The notes below the pieces were generated by a model that did no database searches, had not been told where the DNA came from, and was given only the letters and a program-made list of their open reading frames with translations. 64,000 nucleotides of DNA. Origin: SHLQ01 sp964451305. GTDB taxonomy: Bacteria > Actinomycetota > Acidimicrobiia > Acidimicrobiales > SHLQ01. Location of the stretch: the NCBI GenBank assembly GCA_964451305.1, contig CAYVHV010000002.1, positions 98,107 to 162,106 of the forward strand, read 5' to 3'. This document shows, piece by piece, positions 51,241 through 59,543 of this stretch; positions within the stretch are counted from its first letter, which is position 1, and every line of letters starts with the position of its first letter. Position numbers and translations under genes: made by a program.

Positions 51241-53235
51241 ATGGCTGAGCCGACGATTGGCGTATTCGATTCTGAGGAACGGACGTTTCCACCTTCCGAA
51301 GAGTTCAAAGCGAACGCGTTAACCGCAGATTCTTCACTCTTCGATGAGGCAAACGCAGACTTTGAAGCATTCTGGGCTCGCCAAGCGCGCGAGCTCGTCA
51401 CGTGGCAGAAACCATTCACCAAGGTGCTCGAATGGGACCTGCCCGACGCGAAGTGGTTTAGCGACGGACAGCTCAACCTGAGCGAGAACTGTCTCGACCG
51501 TCACATCGAGGCGGGGCTCGGGGACAAGGTTGCGTACCACTTCGAAGGTGAGCCGGGTGATGTGCGCTCGCTCACCTATGCCGAACTACTCGATGAGGTG
51601 AAGAAGTTCGCGAACGCGATGAAGGCCCTTGGACTGAAGAAGGGCGATCGCGTTGCCATCTACATGCCGATGATTCTCGAGTTGCCCGTGGCGATGCTCG
51701 CGTGCAGCCGCATCGGCCTCGTCCACTCGGTCATCTTTGGCGGTTTCAGCCCCGATTCGATTAAGGACCGCTGCGAAGACTCCGACTGCAAGCTCATCGT
51801 TACCGCCGACGCCGGCTATCGCCGTGGGGCACCTTCGGGGCTGAAGGTCAATGTCGATGAGGCGCTCGAAACCGGTGCTCCAACCGTCGAAACCGTCGTT
51901 GTCGTGAACCGGTGCGACACCGTTGTCGACATGGTTGAGGGCCGAGACGTCTGGTACCACGACATCATGGCCGAGGCGTCGCTCGATTGCCCGGCCGAGC
52001 CAATGGACGCCGAGCAACTCTTGTACCTGCTCTACACCTCCGGCACCACCGCAAAGCCCAAGGGCATCATGCACACGACCGGTGGATACCTCACCCAGGT
52101 CGCGTTCACCCACAAGTACATCTTCGACCTCAAGCCAGAGACAGACGTGTACTGGTGCGCGGCTGACATTGGTTGGGTCACCGGCCACAGCTACATCGTC
52201 TACGGCCCATTGGCCAACGGCGCAACGAGCGTCATGTACGAAGGCACGCCGGACACGCCCCGACTCGAGGAACGAGACGGCACCGATCGAAGCACCTGGC
52301 ACAAGGGCCGGCTATGGGACATCATCAACCGATACGGCGTCACGCAGTTCTACACCGCTCCGACCGCGATCCGAACGTTCATGAAGTGGGGCGCAGATCA
52401 AGTAGAGGGCTATGACCTCTCCTCGTTGCGAGTACTGGGCACCGTTGGAGAACCCATAAACCCCGAAGCGTGGATGTGGTATCACGAGAACATTGGCGAC
52501 GAAACGCTCCCCATCATGGATACGTGGTGGCAAACCGAGACCGGTAGCCACATGATCACGCCGCTTCCCGGTGTGACGACGACCAAGCCCGGTTCAGCCT
52601 GCCACGGAATCCCCGGCGTCTTCCCCGAGCTTGTCGACGATATGGGCAAGCCCGTGACACGAGGAGGCGGCTACCTCACCATTGCAAAGCCATGGCCGTC
52701 GATGCTTCGGGGTATTTGGGGCGATCCGCAGCGCTACTTCGACACGTATTGGAAGACCTATCCTGGCCGCTACTTCGCAGGCGACGGAGCCAAGATCGAC
52801 GACGATGGGTACCTGTGGTTGCTCGGTCGAGTCGATGATGTGATGAATGTTTCCGGCCACCGTATTTCGACCGCCGAAGTCGAATCGGCGCTCGTCGACC
52901 ACTTCACGGTCGCCGAAGCCGCCGTCGTTGGAGCCTCCGATGACACGACTGGCAAAGCAATCGTTGGTTACGTGATCCTCGTCGAGGGCCTCGACGAATC
53001 CGACCAGCTCTGTGACAAGCTGCGCGAACATGTCGCAAAGAAGCTCGGACCGATCGCCCGACCTCGTGAGGTGTACATCGTGCCCGATCTGCCGAAGACA
53101 CGAAGTGGCAAGATCATGCGACGTCTGCTTCGCGATGTGGCCGAGGGCCAAGCACTTGGAGATACGACGACGCTCGCTGACGAGAGTGTCGTCGACGCGA
53201 TCCGTCGCGGCCTCGAAGAGTCTGACGAGGACTAG
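51241..53235 (+). CDS. acsA: Acetyl-CoA synthetase (AMP-forming)
   Basis: 664 residues, family length. Activates acetate via acetyl-AMP. Motifs: YTSGTTAKPKGIMHT (A3 P-loop), DTWWQTETGS (A5), YFAGDGAKIDDDGYLWLLGR (A8 hinge) and the acetylatable lysine in PKTRSGKIMRR (A10). ATG 51241 is favoured over an upstream in-frame ATG (51214) by GGGAG at 51229. Confidence 0.95.
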   Translation: MAEPTIGVFDSEERTFPPSEEFKANALTADSSLFDEANADFEAFWARQARELVTWQKPFTKVLEWDLPDAKWFSDGQLNLSENCLDRHIEAGLGDKVAYHFEGEPGDVRSLTYAELLDEVKKFANAMKALGLKKGDRVAIYMPMILELPVAMLACSRIGLVHSVIFGGFSPDSIKDRCEDSDCKLIVTADAGYRRGAPSGLKVNVDEALETGAPTVETVVVVNRCDTVVDMVEGRDVWYHDIMAEASLDCPAEPMDAEQLLYLLYTSGTTAKPKGIMHTTGGYLTQVAFTHKYIFDLKPETDVYWCAADIGWVTGHSYIVYGPLANGATSVMYEGTPDTPRLEERDGTDRSTWHKGRLWDIINRYGVTQFYTAPTAIRTFMKWGADQVEGYDLSSLRVLGTVGEPINPEAWMWYHENIGDETLPIMDTWWQTETGSHMITPLPGVTTTKPGSACHGIPGVFPELVDDMGKPVTRGGGYLTIAKPWPSMLRGIWGDPQRYFDTYWKTYPGRYFAGDGAKIDDDGYLWLLGRVDDVMNVSGHRISTAEVESALVDHFTVAEAAVVGASDDTTGKAIVGYVILVEGLDESDQLCDKLREHVAKKLGPIARPREVYIVPDLPKTRSGKIMRRLLRDVAEGQALGDTTTLADESVVDAIRRGLEESDED

Positions 53236-53247
53236 CCAACACCGGAC

Positions 53248-53937
53248 CTAGTCGTTCGGGACGAAGCTGCGAGCAGCGTCCTTCAGGAACTCCATCGCCG
53301 GGCGAGCAATCTCCCACTGATCGAGCACGAACTGATCCAATTTCGGATCGAGGAATCGTTTGGGGTCCTCGAAGTCGCGCCAATACACCCATTGGGTGTT
53401 CAACACGCGAGGTTCGTCGCGCACGTACTCCTTGAGTTCTTGAGGGACGCGTTTGTGTGCGTCACCTTGGAGCGAGCCGAAGGTCTTCGCAAATGCCGTT
53501 GATTTGCGTTCGATCTTTCTGAGCTCAGCGGTGTTCTCACCGATGTAGCGTCGGACATGGTCGCGCAGATCCGTGCCCGGCCGGTAGAGGCCACCGGCAA
53601 CCCACACCCCATCGACGCTCATCCTGACGGTGTATGCAGGCCATCGCGGATCGAACTTCTCGTTTCGGCCGATCGTCACGCCAAGACTGGTCTTGTACGG
53701 CGACTTGTCTTTGGCGAAACGGACATCCCGGTTTATCCGGTAGGCGGCTTGCTTTGGGGGAGTGTTGTATTCGGGCTCGACCTCTTGAACTTGTTCGACG
53801 AGCGCTGCCGCCAGTCGGTCGTACGGTTCCTTCAAATGGGTTTCGTACGCCGTACGGTTTTTGTCGAACCACGCCTTGTTGTTGTTCTTCGCGAGACCTT
53901 TCCAGAACTTCACGGTGTCGGTGGTAAAGAACGTCAT
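53248..53937 (-). CDS. DUF2461 family protein
   Basis: 229 residues. DUF2461/TIGR02453 signatures: FWKGLAKNNNKAWFDKNR at the N-terminus, INRDVRFAKDKSPYKTSLG and GGLYRPGTD. Function unknown. It is convergent with acsA and divergent from htpX, and is preceded by a leaderless-type -10. Confidence 0.88.
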   Translation of the reverse strand: MTFFTTDTVKFWKGLAKNNNKAWFDKNRTAYETHLKEPYDRLAAALVEQVQEVEPEYNTPPKQAAYRINRDVRFAKDKSPYKTSLGVTIGRNEKFDPRWPAYTVRMSVDGVWVAGGLYRPGTDLRDHVRRYIGENTAELRKIERKSTAFAKTFGSLQGDAHKRVPQELKEYVRDEPRVLNTQWVYWRDFEDPKRFLDPKLDQFVLDQWEIARPAMEFLKDAARSFVPND

Positions 53938-53943
53938 GTCGAA

Positions 53944-53949
53944 ACCCTA
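53944..53949 (-). promoter_or_regulatory. -10 element, leaderless transcript of the DUF2461 gene
   Basis: TAGGGT on the minus strand ends exactly 6 nt before ATG 53937. No Shine-Dalgarno in between. Confidence 0.45.
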
Positions 53950-54006
53950 GGGGAATAGGCTTGTACCCAGCTCGTTGAATGAAGCGAGCTTCGAAAGCGA
54001 GTGTTC

Positions 54007-54900
54007 ATGTCTGAGGCATCCTTTAAAAACACGACCAAGACGGTCTTCTTGTTGGCCCTGCTGGGCGGTATTTTTATCGTGTTGGGCGGCGCTGCCAATG
54101 GAACCGCTGGAGCGACTGCGGGTCTTGTCTTTGGCCTGTTCATGGTCGGTGGCAGCTACTGGTTTAGTGACACGATCGCTATCAAGTCAGCGCGAGCGGT
54201 TCCCGCCGAGCGAGCAAAGTTCCCCGAGTACCACGAGATCATGGAAGATCTCACCACTCGCGCCGAGATGCCGATGCCAAAGCTCTACATTTCACCGAAC
54301 CCTCAACCGAATGCTTTTGCAACCGGGCGCAACCCGAACAACGCTGCGGTGTGTGTAACCCATGGCCTCCTGCAACAAATGACCTGGGAAGAGGTCCGAG
54401 GTGTCCTGGCCCACGAACTCGCACATATTCGCAACCGTGACATTCTCATTGGTTCGGTCGCTGCTGCGATCAGCATGGCGCTGATGATGCTGGCCCGCCT
54501 CGCAATGTACGGCGGCCTCTACGGCGGTCGCCGCAGCAACCGTGACGGCAACCCGTTCGCTGCAATTGCACTCATCATCTTGGCGCCGCTCGCAGCGACG
54601 TTGATCCGAGCCGCGATCAGTCGAAGCCGCGAGTTTCAGGCCGACGCTTCAGCAGCACAACTCATGGGAGATGCAGAACCGCTAGCGATGGCTCTCGAAC
54701 GGCTCGAGCTTCATGCCAACAATCACCTGGCGCCAGCAATGCACGTCAACCCGGCGCAGGCGTCGAACTACATCATCAACCCGCTGAAGGAAGAGCTCAA
54801 GAACGACATCGGCGGGATAGGCGGATTCAAGAAGTTGTTCTCGACGCACCCTCCTACGGAGGCCCGTATTGCTGCTTTGCGCTCGGGTGCTTGGCGCTAA
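54007..54900 (+). CDS. htpX: HtpX-type membrane zinc metalloprotease (M48)
   Basis: 297 residues. Two N-terminal helices (about 10-30, 35-55), zinc motif VLAHELAHIRNRDIL, two more helices, and third ligand region SREFQADASAAQLMGD; ends THPPTEARIAAL as in HtpX. Cleaves misfolded membrane proteins from the cytoplasmic face. Start is ATG 54007 or GTG 54001. Confidence 0.93.
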   Translation: MSEASFKNTTKTVFLLALLGGIFIVLGGAANGTAGATAGLVFGLFMVGGSYWFSDTIAIKSARAVPAERAKFPEYHEIMEDLTTRAEMPMPKLYISPNPQPNAFATGRNPNNAAVCVTHGLLQQMTWEEVRGVLAHELAHIRNRDILIGSVAAAISMALMMLARLAMYGGLYGGRRSNRDGNPFAAIALIILAPLAATLIRAAISRSREFQADASAAQLMGDAEPLAMALERLELHANNHLAPAMHVNPAQASNYIINPLKEELKNDIGGIGGFKKLFSTHPPTEARIAALRSGAWR

Positions 54901-54904
54901 CTCG

Positions 54905-55036
54905 GTGAGTTTCGAAATCGACGAGGACGATCACGTCTATCCAACCTCGCCTGGGCGAATCCGCATGATGCGGGCACTCGCGCTCGGCCTAGGACTAATT
55001 TTGTTCCTCTTCCTCATCGTTGCGTTGGCGTTGTAA
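54905..55036 (+). CDS. 43-residue single-pass membrane protein
   Basis: GTG 54905 opens 43 codons ending at TAA 55034-55036. The N-terminal half is acidic then basic (SFEIDEDDHVYPTSPGRIR), the C-terminal half is one hydrophobic helix (ALALGLGLILFLFLIVALAL). It begins 4 bases after the htpX stop, so it is likely co-translated with htpX and may associate with it in the membrane. No family recognised. Confidence 0.5.
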   Translation: MSFEIDEDDHVYPTSPGRIRMMRALALGLGLILFLFLIVALAL

Positions 55037-55153
55037 CAGCGACCCGATGGGCGGCTCTCGATCACTGCCCGCTGCTGGGTAGATCGCACTGACACCCGTT
55101 GCTCAGGATCTATTCCCGAGCCAATCTCGTGGTGTGAAAACTCGTTTCTGGGG

Positions 55154-55181
55154 TGGACTCGACGCTGGCTTCGGCTACCAT
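55154..55181 (+). promoter_or_regulatory. Promoter of tRNA-Tyr
   Basis: TGGACT (55154-55159), 16-nt spacer, TACCAT (55176-55181), ending 10 nt before the mature tRNA. Confidence 0.35.
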
Positions 55182-55191
55182 TCTTCGCCGA

Positions 55192-55274
55192 GGGTCGGTG
55201 CCCGAGCGGCCAAAGGGAACGGGCTGTAAACCCGTCGGCTTATGCCTACGATGGTTCAAATCCATCTCGGCCCA
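55192..55274 (+). tRNA. tRNA-Tyr (GTA)
   Basis: 83-nt class II tRNA. Acceptor GGGTCGG / TCGGCCC with discriminator A, anticodon GTA in GGGCTGTAAACCC, long variable arm, and T arm GATGG-TTCAAAT-CCATC. CCA is not encoded. Confidence 0.92.
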
Positions 55275-55281
55275 CACGTTT

Positions 55282-55318
55282 CGCCCCGAGAGATTTCTCT
55301 CGGGGCGGTGACGTTTTT
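55282..55318 (+). terminator. Rho-independent terminator after tRNA-Tyr
   Basis: Stem CGCCCCGAGAGA (55282-55293) / TCTCTCGGGGCG (55296-55307), up to 12 bp, followed by GACGTTTTTG. It separates the tRNA from yajQ. Confidence 0.82.
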
Positions 55319-55385
55319 GTCCCCGGTGTTGCGGCGGGTCAGACTGAGTGGGACCAACAGATCAGCGCACACCCAAGGGGGAACC

Positions 55386-55874
55386 ATGCCATCGTTCGAT
55401 GTCGTATCAGAATTCAACATGCAAGACGTTCGCGATGCAGTCGACCAAGCAGCGCGCGAGATTTCCCAGCGCTACGACTTCAAGAACACGAACTCGCAGA
55501 TCGAGCTCGGTGACGGTGAGGTGAAGCTCGCGTCGATCAGCGAAGACCGCCTGACCGCGCTTCGACAAGTGCTCGAGGAGAAGTTCGCCAAGCGCAAGAT
55601 CTCGATGAAAGTGCTCGAGTACGGGAACGTCGAGCAGGCGTCGGGTAACACTGTTCGCCAATCCGTTTCACTCGTCTCGGGGATCTCCTCTGAGAAGGCG
55701 AAGGAACTCAACAAAGAGATCAAGGCAATGGGGATCAAGGGCGTGCAGTCCTCTACCCAGGGTGATCAACTCCGAGTTACGGCCAAGAAGCGCGATGCTC
55801 TTCAAGATGTCATCGCTGCGCTCAAAGCTGGCGACTTCGGTATCCCGCTGCAGTACAACAACTTCCGCGATTAA
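55386..55874 (+). CDS. YajQ family nucleotide-binding protein
   Basis: 162 residues, family length. Starts MPSFDVVSEFNMQDVRDAVD and ends GIPLQYNNFRD, both diagnostic of YajQ/DUF520, with two RNP-like folds. Relatives bind c-di-GMP or tRNA/GTP. GGGGG at 55378 precedes ATG 55386, which is chosen because upstream frame runs through the tRNA. Confidence 0.93.
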   Translation: MPSFDVVSEFNMQDVRDAVDQAAREISQRYDFKNTNSQIELGDGEVKLASISEDRLTALRQVLEEKFAKRKISMKVLEYGNVEQASGNTVRQSVSLVSGISSEKAKELNKEIKAMGIKGVQSSTQGDQLRVTAKKRDALQDVIAALKAGDFGIPLQYNNFRD

Positions 55875-55902
55875 CTCCGACGGATTTCCTGGAGAGGTTC
55901 GC

Positions 55903-56733
55903 TTACTTCGGGGCCTTCTGCGCGTTCTTCTTGATCTTCTTTTTCTTCGTGATCGCTGGGGGTTCTGGGACCCGTTCGAAAAGCGTGCGCACGTAGTCCA
56001 CGGACGTGGCGGGGTCGAGCGATTCAGCTGGTTCGAGTTTCCAATCTCGAAGGTTTCCACCGGTCTCCTCAAGCCACCGGTGCGTCATTGGCCGAAACAG
56101 ATTTACATCGGATCTGGTGAACCAGTTACGCCACGCCCCCGATGCCTTTGAACGGCTCACTCGGCTCTCCGCGCCTTCGACGACCCCCGGCTCGATCGAG
56201 AGATCGAGGTACGAATTGAGACCGGTGAACGACCCCGACACGTAGTCCTCGTAGGAAACGTTGTGGAACGAATCGCCATTTCTTCGTTGGAACGCAATTC
56301 CTCGATCGAGTGCTCGAACGTAGTGCGAGAGCAGATCGGCACGGCTAACTCGGAACCAGACGTTGATGAGCCAACCAACACTATGTTTCGTAGGATTCTC
56401 CGCCTTCTTTTGGAGCGCTTCCAGCCAACGCTCTCGTCGCTCAGCTGGAAGCTGAGGAGCTCGGTTATACGCGTCGTAGAGCAGATGAGAGATGATTCGA
56501 TCTCGTGGGTCTCGCGTGATCAAGAGCCGCTTATCGAAGTCCTCCAGTAGTCGATTCTCGGACTTCTGCCAGTTGAGGAGCAACTTCTTGACCACGAGAG
56601 ACTCGGGTTGGAGGTCAGTCGTTTCGATCGTCTTTGGCTCGAATATCTCGACGGGGTCGTCCATTTCGGTTGCGACCGAGCGCATGAGTGCAGTCGTGCC
56701 GCTCTTGCCCTCACCAACGATCAACACCCGCAT
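55903..56733 (-). CDS. Sulfotransferase-fold protein
   Basis: 276 residues. The N-terminal MRVLIVGEGKSGTTALM carries the PAPS 5'-phosphosulfate loop (KSGTT), and LLITRDPRDRIISHLLY matches the 3'-phosphate motif. The C-terminus is Lys-rich (KKKKIKKNAQK). The acceptor is unknown; cell-surface glycan or lipid is possible. ATG 56733 overlaps the stop of the GNAT gene (TAATG). Confidence 0.8.
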   Translation of the reverse strand: MRVLIVGEGKSGTTALMRSVATEMDDPVEIFEPKTIETTDLQPESLVVKKLLLNWQKSENRLLEDFDKRLLITRDPRDRIISHLLYDAYNRAPQLPAERRERWLEALQKKAENPTKHSVGWLINVWFRVSRADLLSHYVRALDRGIAFQRRNGDSFHNVSYEDYVSGSFTGLNSYLDLSIEPGVVEGAESRVSRSKASGAWRNWFTRSDVNLFRPMTHRWLEETGGNLRDWKLEPAESLDPATSVDYVRTLFERVPEPPAITKKKKIKKNAQKAPK

Positions 56734-57221
56734 TAGAGAACCACCTGCATCACAGACACATCGAGCCAACGACCGAACTTGCGGCCGACTTCACGTTCCA
56801 CGCCGACGAGGGAAAATCCGAGCTGCTCATGCAGCTTCAATGATGCATCTTGGCTGTCGGCAATGCGCGCAATCAATGCGTGAAAGCCGTGGGACTTCGC
56901 CGTTTCGACAAGCTCGAGCATCAGCACTCGTGCGATGCCTTGGCGTCGATGATGCTCGTGCACATACACCGACGTTTCGACCGTTGTGCTGTACGCCGGA
57001 CGATCACGGAACTTCGAGAGCGAGGCGTAGCCCGCAATCTCGCCATCGGCTGTTTCGGCGACGAGAACTGCGTGGGCGCCCGACCGTTCGAGCAACCAAT
57101 CCCGTTGCTCGACAAAGCTGCGGGGCACAAGATCAAAAGTCGCTGTCGATCCGAGGACCTCTGCGTTATAGATCGCTGCGATTGCCTCGGCGTCGGAGAG
57201 TTCGGCTGGACGTACGTGCAC
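56733..57221 (-). CDS. GNAT N-acetyltransferase (phosphinothricin acetyltransferase-like)
   Basis: 162 residues. Begins HVRPAELSDAEAIAAIYN and has the acetyl-CoA loop HHRRQGIARVLM; FRDRPAYSTTVETSVYVHE and LHEQLGFSLVGVEREVGRKFG are typical of the Pat/Bar group. Natural substrate probably an amino acid analogue. GTG 57221, 11 nt after the upstream gene. Confidence 0.88.
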   Translation of the reverse strand: MHVRPAELSDAEAIAAIYNAEVLGSTATFDLVPRSFVEQRDWLLERSGAHAVLVAETADGEIAGYASLSKFRDRPAYSTTVETSVYVHEHHRRQGIARVLMLELVETAKSHGFHALIARIADSQDASLKLHEQLGFSLVGVEREVGRKFGRWLDVSVMQVVL

Positions 57222-57232
57222 GTCGCCCGACG

Positions 57233-58501
57233 CTACACGCTTGGCGTCACGTCAGTGGAGACAATTTCCTCGATGATGCGCTCTGCATCGATGTCGTAGT
57301 CGGTGATGACAAGAGCAGAGCTACCGACCGCTTCGACCGCAGCCCACTTGGTCGTATCGATGTCTTCGGTTTCCAAGACGACCTGTCGGCGATGTGAGGC
57401 ACGCAAAATTAGCTCTCGCAGAATCGCGTGATACTGCGGTGGCACGAATGGAAACAGGTCATCGATGAGCAAGGGAACTCGTTCAGCGGGGAAGCGACGG
57501 CTGAGCTCTGCGAGGAGCGAGGCAAAGCCGATCAAGACTGCGGTATCGCCGGGCACGGCAACCTGTGCATGAGAAATGAGCTGAAGGTGGCTTGCGAGCT
57601 CTTCGATCCGCGGACGATCTTTGATGAGAACCGACGGCTCCGCATCGCCAGCAATGCTGCGCCACTCTTCGCGGCGCTGCGCGAGGTCATCTTCGGCGGA
57701 ACGACGGTCGCGGGTAAGGCTCTGAGTGTTGAAGAGCTCATCGACACGACCGAGTTGGAACTCCATGGCTTCGGCACTCATGTCGCGGTTTCCGCCACGA
57801 GATGCAAGCACCGCACCGCCTGCGGCGAGTGCGAGGCCGATAACAGCGAGGCCAATGCCGACGGGCAGGGCCACAAGAAATGCCACGATGGCGCCGAGGA
57901 CGACGAGTCCAATACCGCCGAAGGTCGCGAGCTGAGTCTTCTTCTCACCTTCGTTTTGTGCTTCGAGCGCGGCGTGCAATGACTGTTCACGAACTTCGCG
58001 TTCTCGCTTTGATTCGGACAGATCGCTTCGCTCATCACGAACTTTCGCAAGGGCGACTTCGGCGGTGGTGATGTGGTCTGCGAGATCAAAGAGTTGGTCG
58101 AGCGGCGTCTGCGCGAGGTGGATGAGCGCCGCATCCTGCTGAACACGAGACCGCAACCGGTCCGCGTTCACATGGAACAGGTCGATATGCGATTGCATCT
58201 GGTGTGGAGTGTTCAGCCATCCAACGATGCCGAGGCTGCTATCGGTGCTATGCACTGGGAGCTTCGAACGGGTGTCGAACATCGCTGTACCTTCGCTCGT
58301 GCGATGGGCACTGATGGTCTCGCCGTATTCGGAGCGAACCTCCATGGTTGAACCAGGCGTCACCCGTAAGGCAGCAGCGACGCGGTCAAAGACCGGGCGT
58401 CGACGCAACGGGTCGGCACTGGAGATAACGGTCAGTCGCTCGTGAAGGTCCGTGACCTGAGGGCCGTCAGGAGACTCGGAGATAATTCGATCAATCCACA
58501 C
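57233..58501 (-). CDS. SMC/RecF-like protein with membrane hairpin and no P-loop, unknown
   Basis: 422 residues. The N-terminal strand pattern resembles the start of SMC/Rad50-type ATPases, but where GxxGxGKS should follow, it reads VISSADPLRRRPVFDR (about 25-40). Coiled coil about 115-190, a hydrophobic hairpin about 194-233 (VLGAIVAFLVALPVGIGLAV), a second coiled coil about 240-310, and a Walker B-like strand VPLLIDDLFPF (about 342-352) followed by RRQVVLETED. Probably a membrane-bound pseudo-ATPase scaffold. GTG 58501 start. Confidence 0.7.
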   Translation of the reverse strand: MWIDRIISESPDGPQVTDLHERLTVISSADPLRRRPVFDRVAAALRVTPGSTMEVRSEYGETISAHRTSEGTAMFDTRSKLPVHSTDSSLGIVGWLNTPHQMQSHIDLFHVNADRLRSRVQQDAALIHLAQTPLDQLFDLADHITTAEVALAKVRDERSDLSESKREREVREQSLHAALEAQNEGEKKTQLATFGGIGLVVLGAIVAFLVALPVGIGLAVIGLALAAGGAVLASRGGNRDMSAEAMEFQLGRVDELFNTQSLTRDRRSAEDDLAQRREEWRSIAGDAEPSVLIKDRPRIEELASHLQLISHAQVAVPGDTAVLIGFASLLAELSRRFPAERVPLLIDDLFPFVPPQYHAILRELILRASHRRQVVLETEDIDTTKWAAVEAVGSSALVITDYDIDAERIIEEIVSTDVTPSV

Positions 58502-58606
58502 ATACCCCTATCGGCAGGGGAGGGAGCTGATCTGAGCCAAAATTTCGAGGTTTTCATGTGACGCTCAAGCTGGCATGCTGTACAGCCGAGATGGACACAT
58601 CTCTAT

Positions 58607-58679
58607 GCTCCCTTAGCTCAGTCGGTAGAGCGTCTCCATGGTAAGGAGAAGGTCGACAGTTCAATTCTGTCAGGGAGCT
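58607..58679 (+). tRNA. tRNA-Thr (GGT)
   Basis: 73 nt. Acceptor GCTCCCT / AGGGAGC, anticodon loop ATGGTAA (GGT) on stem TCTCC/GGAGA, T arm GACAG-TTCAATT-CTGTC. CCA not encoded. Confidence 0.94.
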
Positions 58680-58705
58680 CAACCAAGCACCGTCCTCGGT
58701 GTCCC

Positions 58706-58779
58706 GGCGACGTAGCTCAGTTGGTCAGAGCGCTCGACTCATAATCGAGAGGTCGACAGTTCAAGTCTGTCCGTCGCTA
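58706..58779 (+). tRNA. tRNA-Met (CAT)
   Basis: 74 nt. Acceptor GGCGACG / CGTCGCT with discriminator A, anticodon loop CTCATAA (CAT) on stem CTCGA/TCGAG, T arm GACAG-TTCAAGT-CTGTC. Elongator Met is the default reading; a lysidine-modified Ile-CAT cannot be excluded. Confidence 0.92.
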
Positions 58780-59027
58780 CAACCAATCGCCGCACGATGT
58801 GAACGTACGCGCAACCCCAGTTCTACCGGCATGCGAGGCCGGTCGGGTCGAGCGGAGGCCGGCGCGGGAAACCTTTAATTTTGGATGGAATCAGCGAAGC
58901 GATAGCTCTGTTTCCTATGCCAATGCTCACTTTCCGAGACAGTACGCCCCCAACGTTGCGAGTACCCTGAGCATCGGTGCGTCGGATGTACTTCTGGGGC
59001 CTGATATCGTACAACAAGCAATAACTT
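58780..59027. other. 248-bp spacer between tRNA-Met and tRNA-Trp
   Basis: Many actinobacteria carry rpmG (L33) here; no such sequence is present. TATCGT at 59005-59010 is a possible -10 for tRNA-Trp. Nothing else is seen. Confidence 0.5.
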
Positions 59028-59100
59028 AGGGCGTTAGCTCAATTGGTAGAGCACCGGTCTCCAAAACCGGGGGTTGCGGGTTCAAGTCCCTCACGCCCTG
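59028..59100 (+). tRNA. tRNA-Trp (CCA)
   Basis: 73 nt. Acceptor AGGGCGT / ACGCCCT with discriminator G, anticodon loop CTCCAAA (CCA) on stem CCGGT/ACCGG, T arm GCGGG-TTCAAGT-CCCTC. Stands just upstream of secE as in most bacteria. Confidence 0.95.
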
Positions 59101-59153
59101 CAAAGTAAGTCCAAAAAACGATCCAAACTGCTGCAGTGTCAGCGGAGGCAACC

Positions 59154-59543
59154 GTGACCCAACCCACGAACCGAGAACAACGGCGCATGCTGAAGAAGCA
59201 GGGCCAGACCGTGAACGACGCCGGCCAGGTCGTCGAACAACGGTCGACCAAGGAAAGCTCTGGCGCGGGTAGCGGCGGTCGAGTCACCGAAAAGGGCGGC
59301 GTCAAACAAGACTCCAAGGGCAAGCGCAAAGAGGCTGTCGAGGTCGAAGAGCGCACCAGTCCGGTGCAGTTCAGTAAAGAGGTCAAGTCCGAGCTCAGCA
59401 AGGTGTCATGGCCTTCGCGGACCGAGGTCATTAACTATTCGATCGTCGTGCTCATCACCGTGATCGTCCTCACCGTCTTTATCGGCGCTATTGACTGGGT
59501 CTTCTCGACCTTCGTTCTGGAACTGTTCGAGCCACGTCAATGA
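59154..59543 (+). CDS. secE: Preprotein translocase subunit SecE
   Basis: 129 residues. The C-terminal 60 residues are SecE: VKSELSKVSWPSRTEVINYS followed by one membrane helix. The first ~70 residues are a hydrophilic actinobacterial-type extension. GTG 59154 is selected because GGAGG lies 5 nt upstream; GTG 59136 lacks one. ATGA overlap with nusG. Confidence 0.92.
   Translation: MTQPTNREQRRMLKKQGQTVNDAGQVVEQRSTKESSGAGSGGRVTEKGGVKQDSKGKRKEAVEVEERTSPVQFSKEVKSELSKVSWPSRTEVINYSIVVLITVIVLTVFIGAIDWVFSTFVLELFEPRQ

Noticed and set aside
55242..55385. Upstream extension of the yajQ frame
   Set aside because: Runs through the tRNA-Tyr gene and its terminator; the canonical YajQ N-terminus begins at 55386.
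58799..59029. 76-codon frame between tRNA-Met and tRNA-Trp, considered as rpmG (L33)
   Set aside because: No Cys pairs or L33-like sequence; overlaps the start of tRNA-Trp. L33 must lie elsewhere or be absent.
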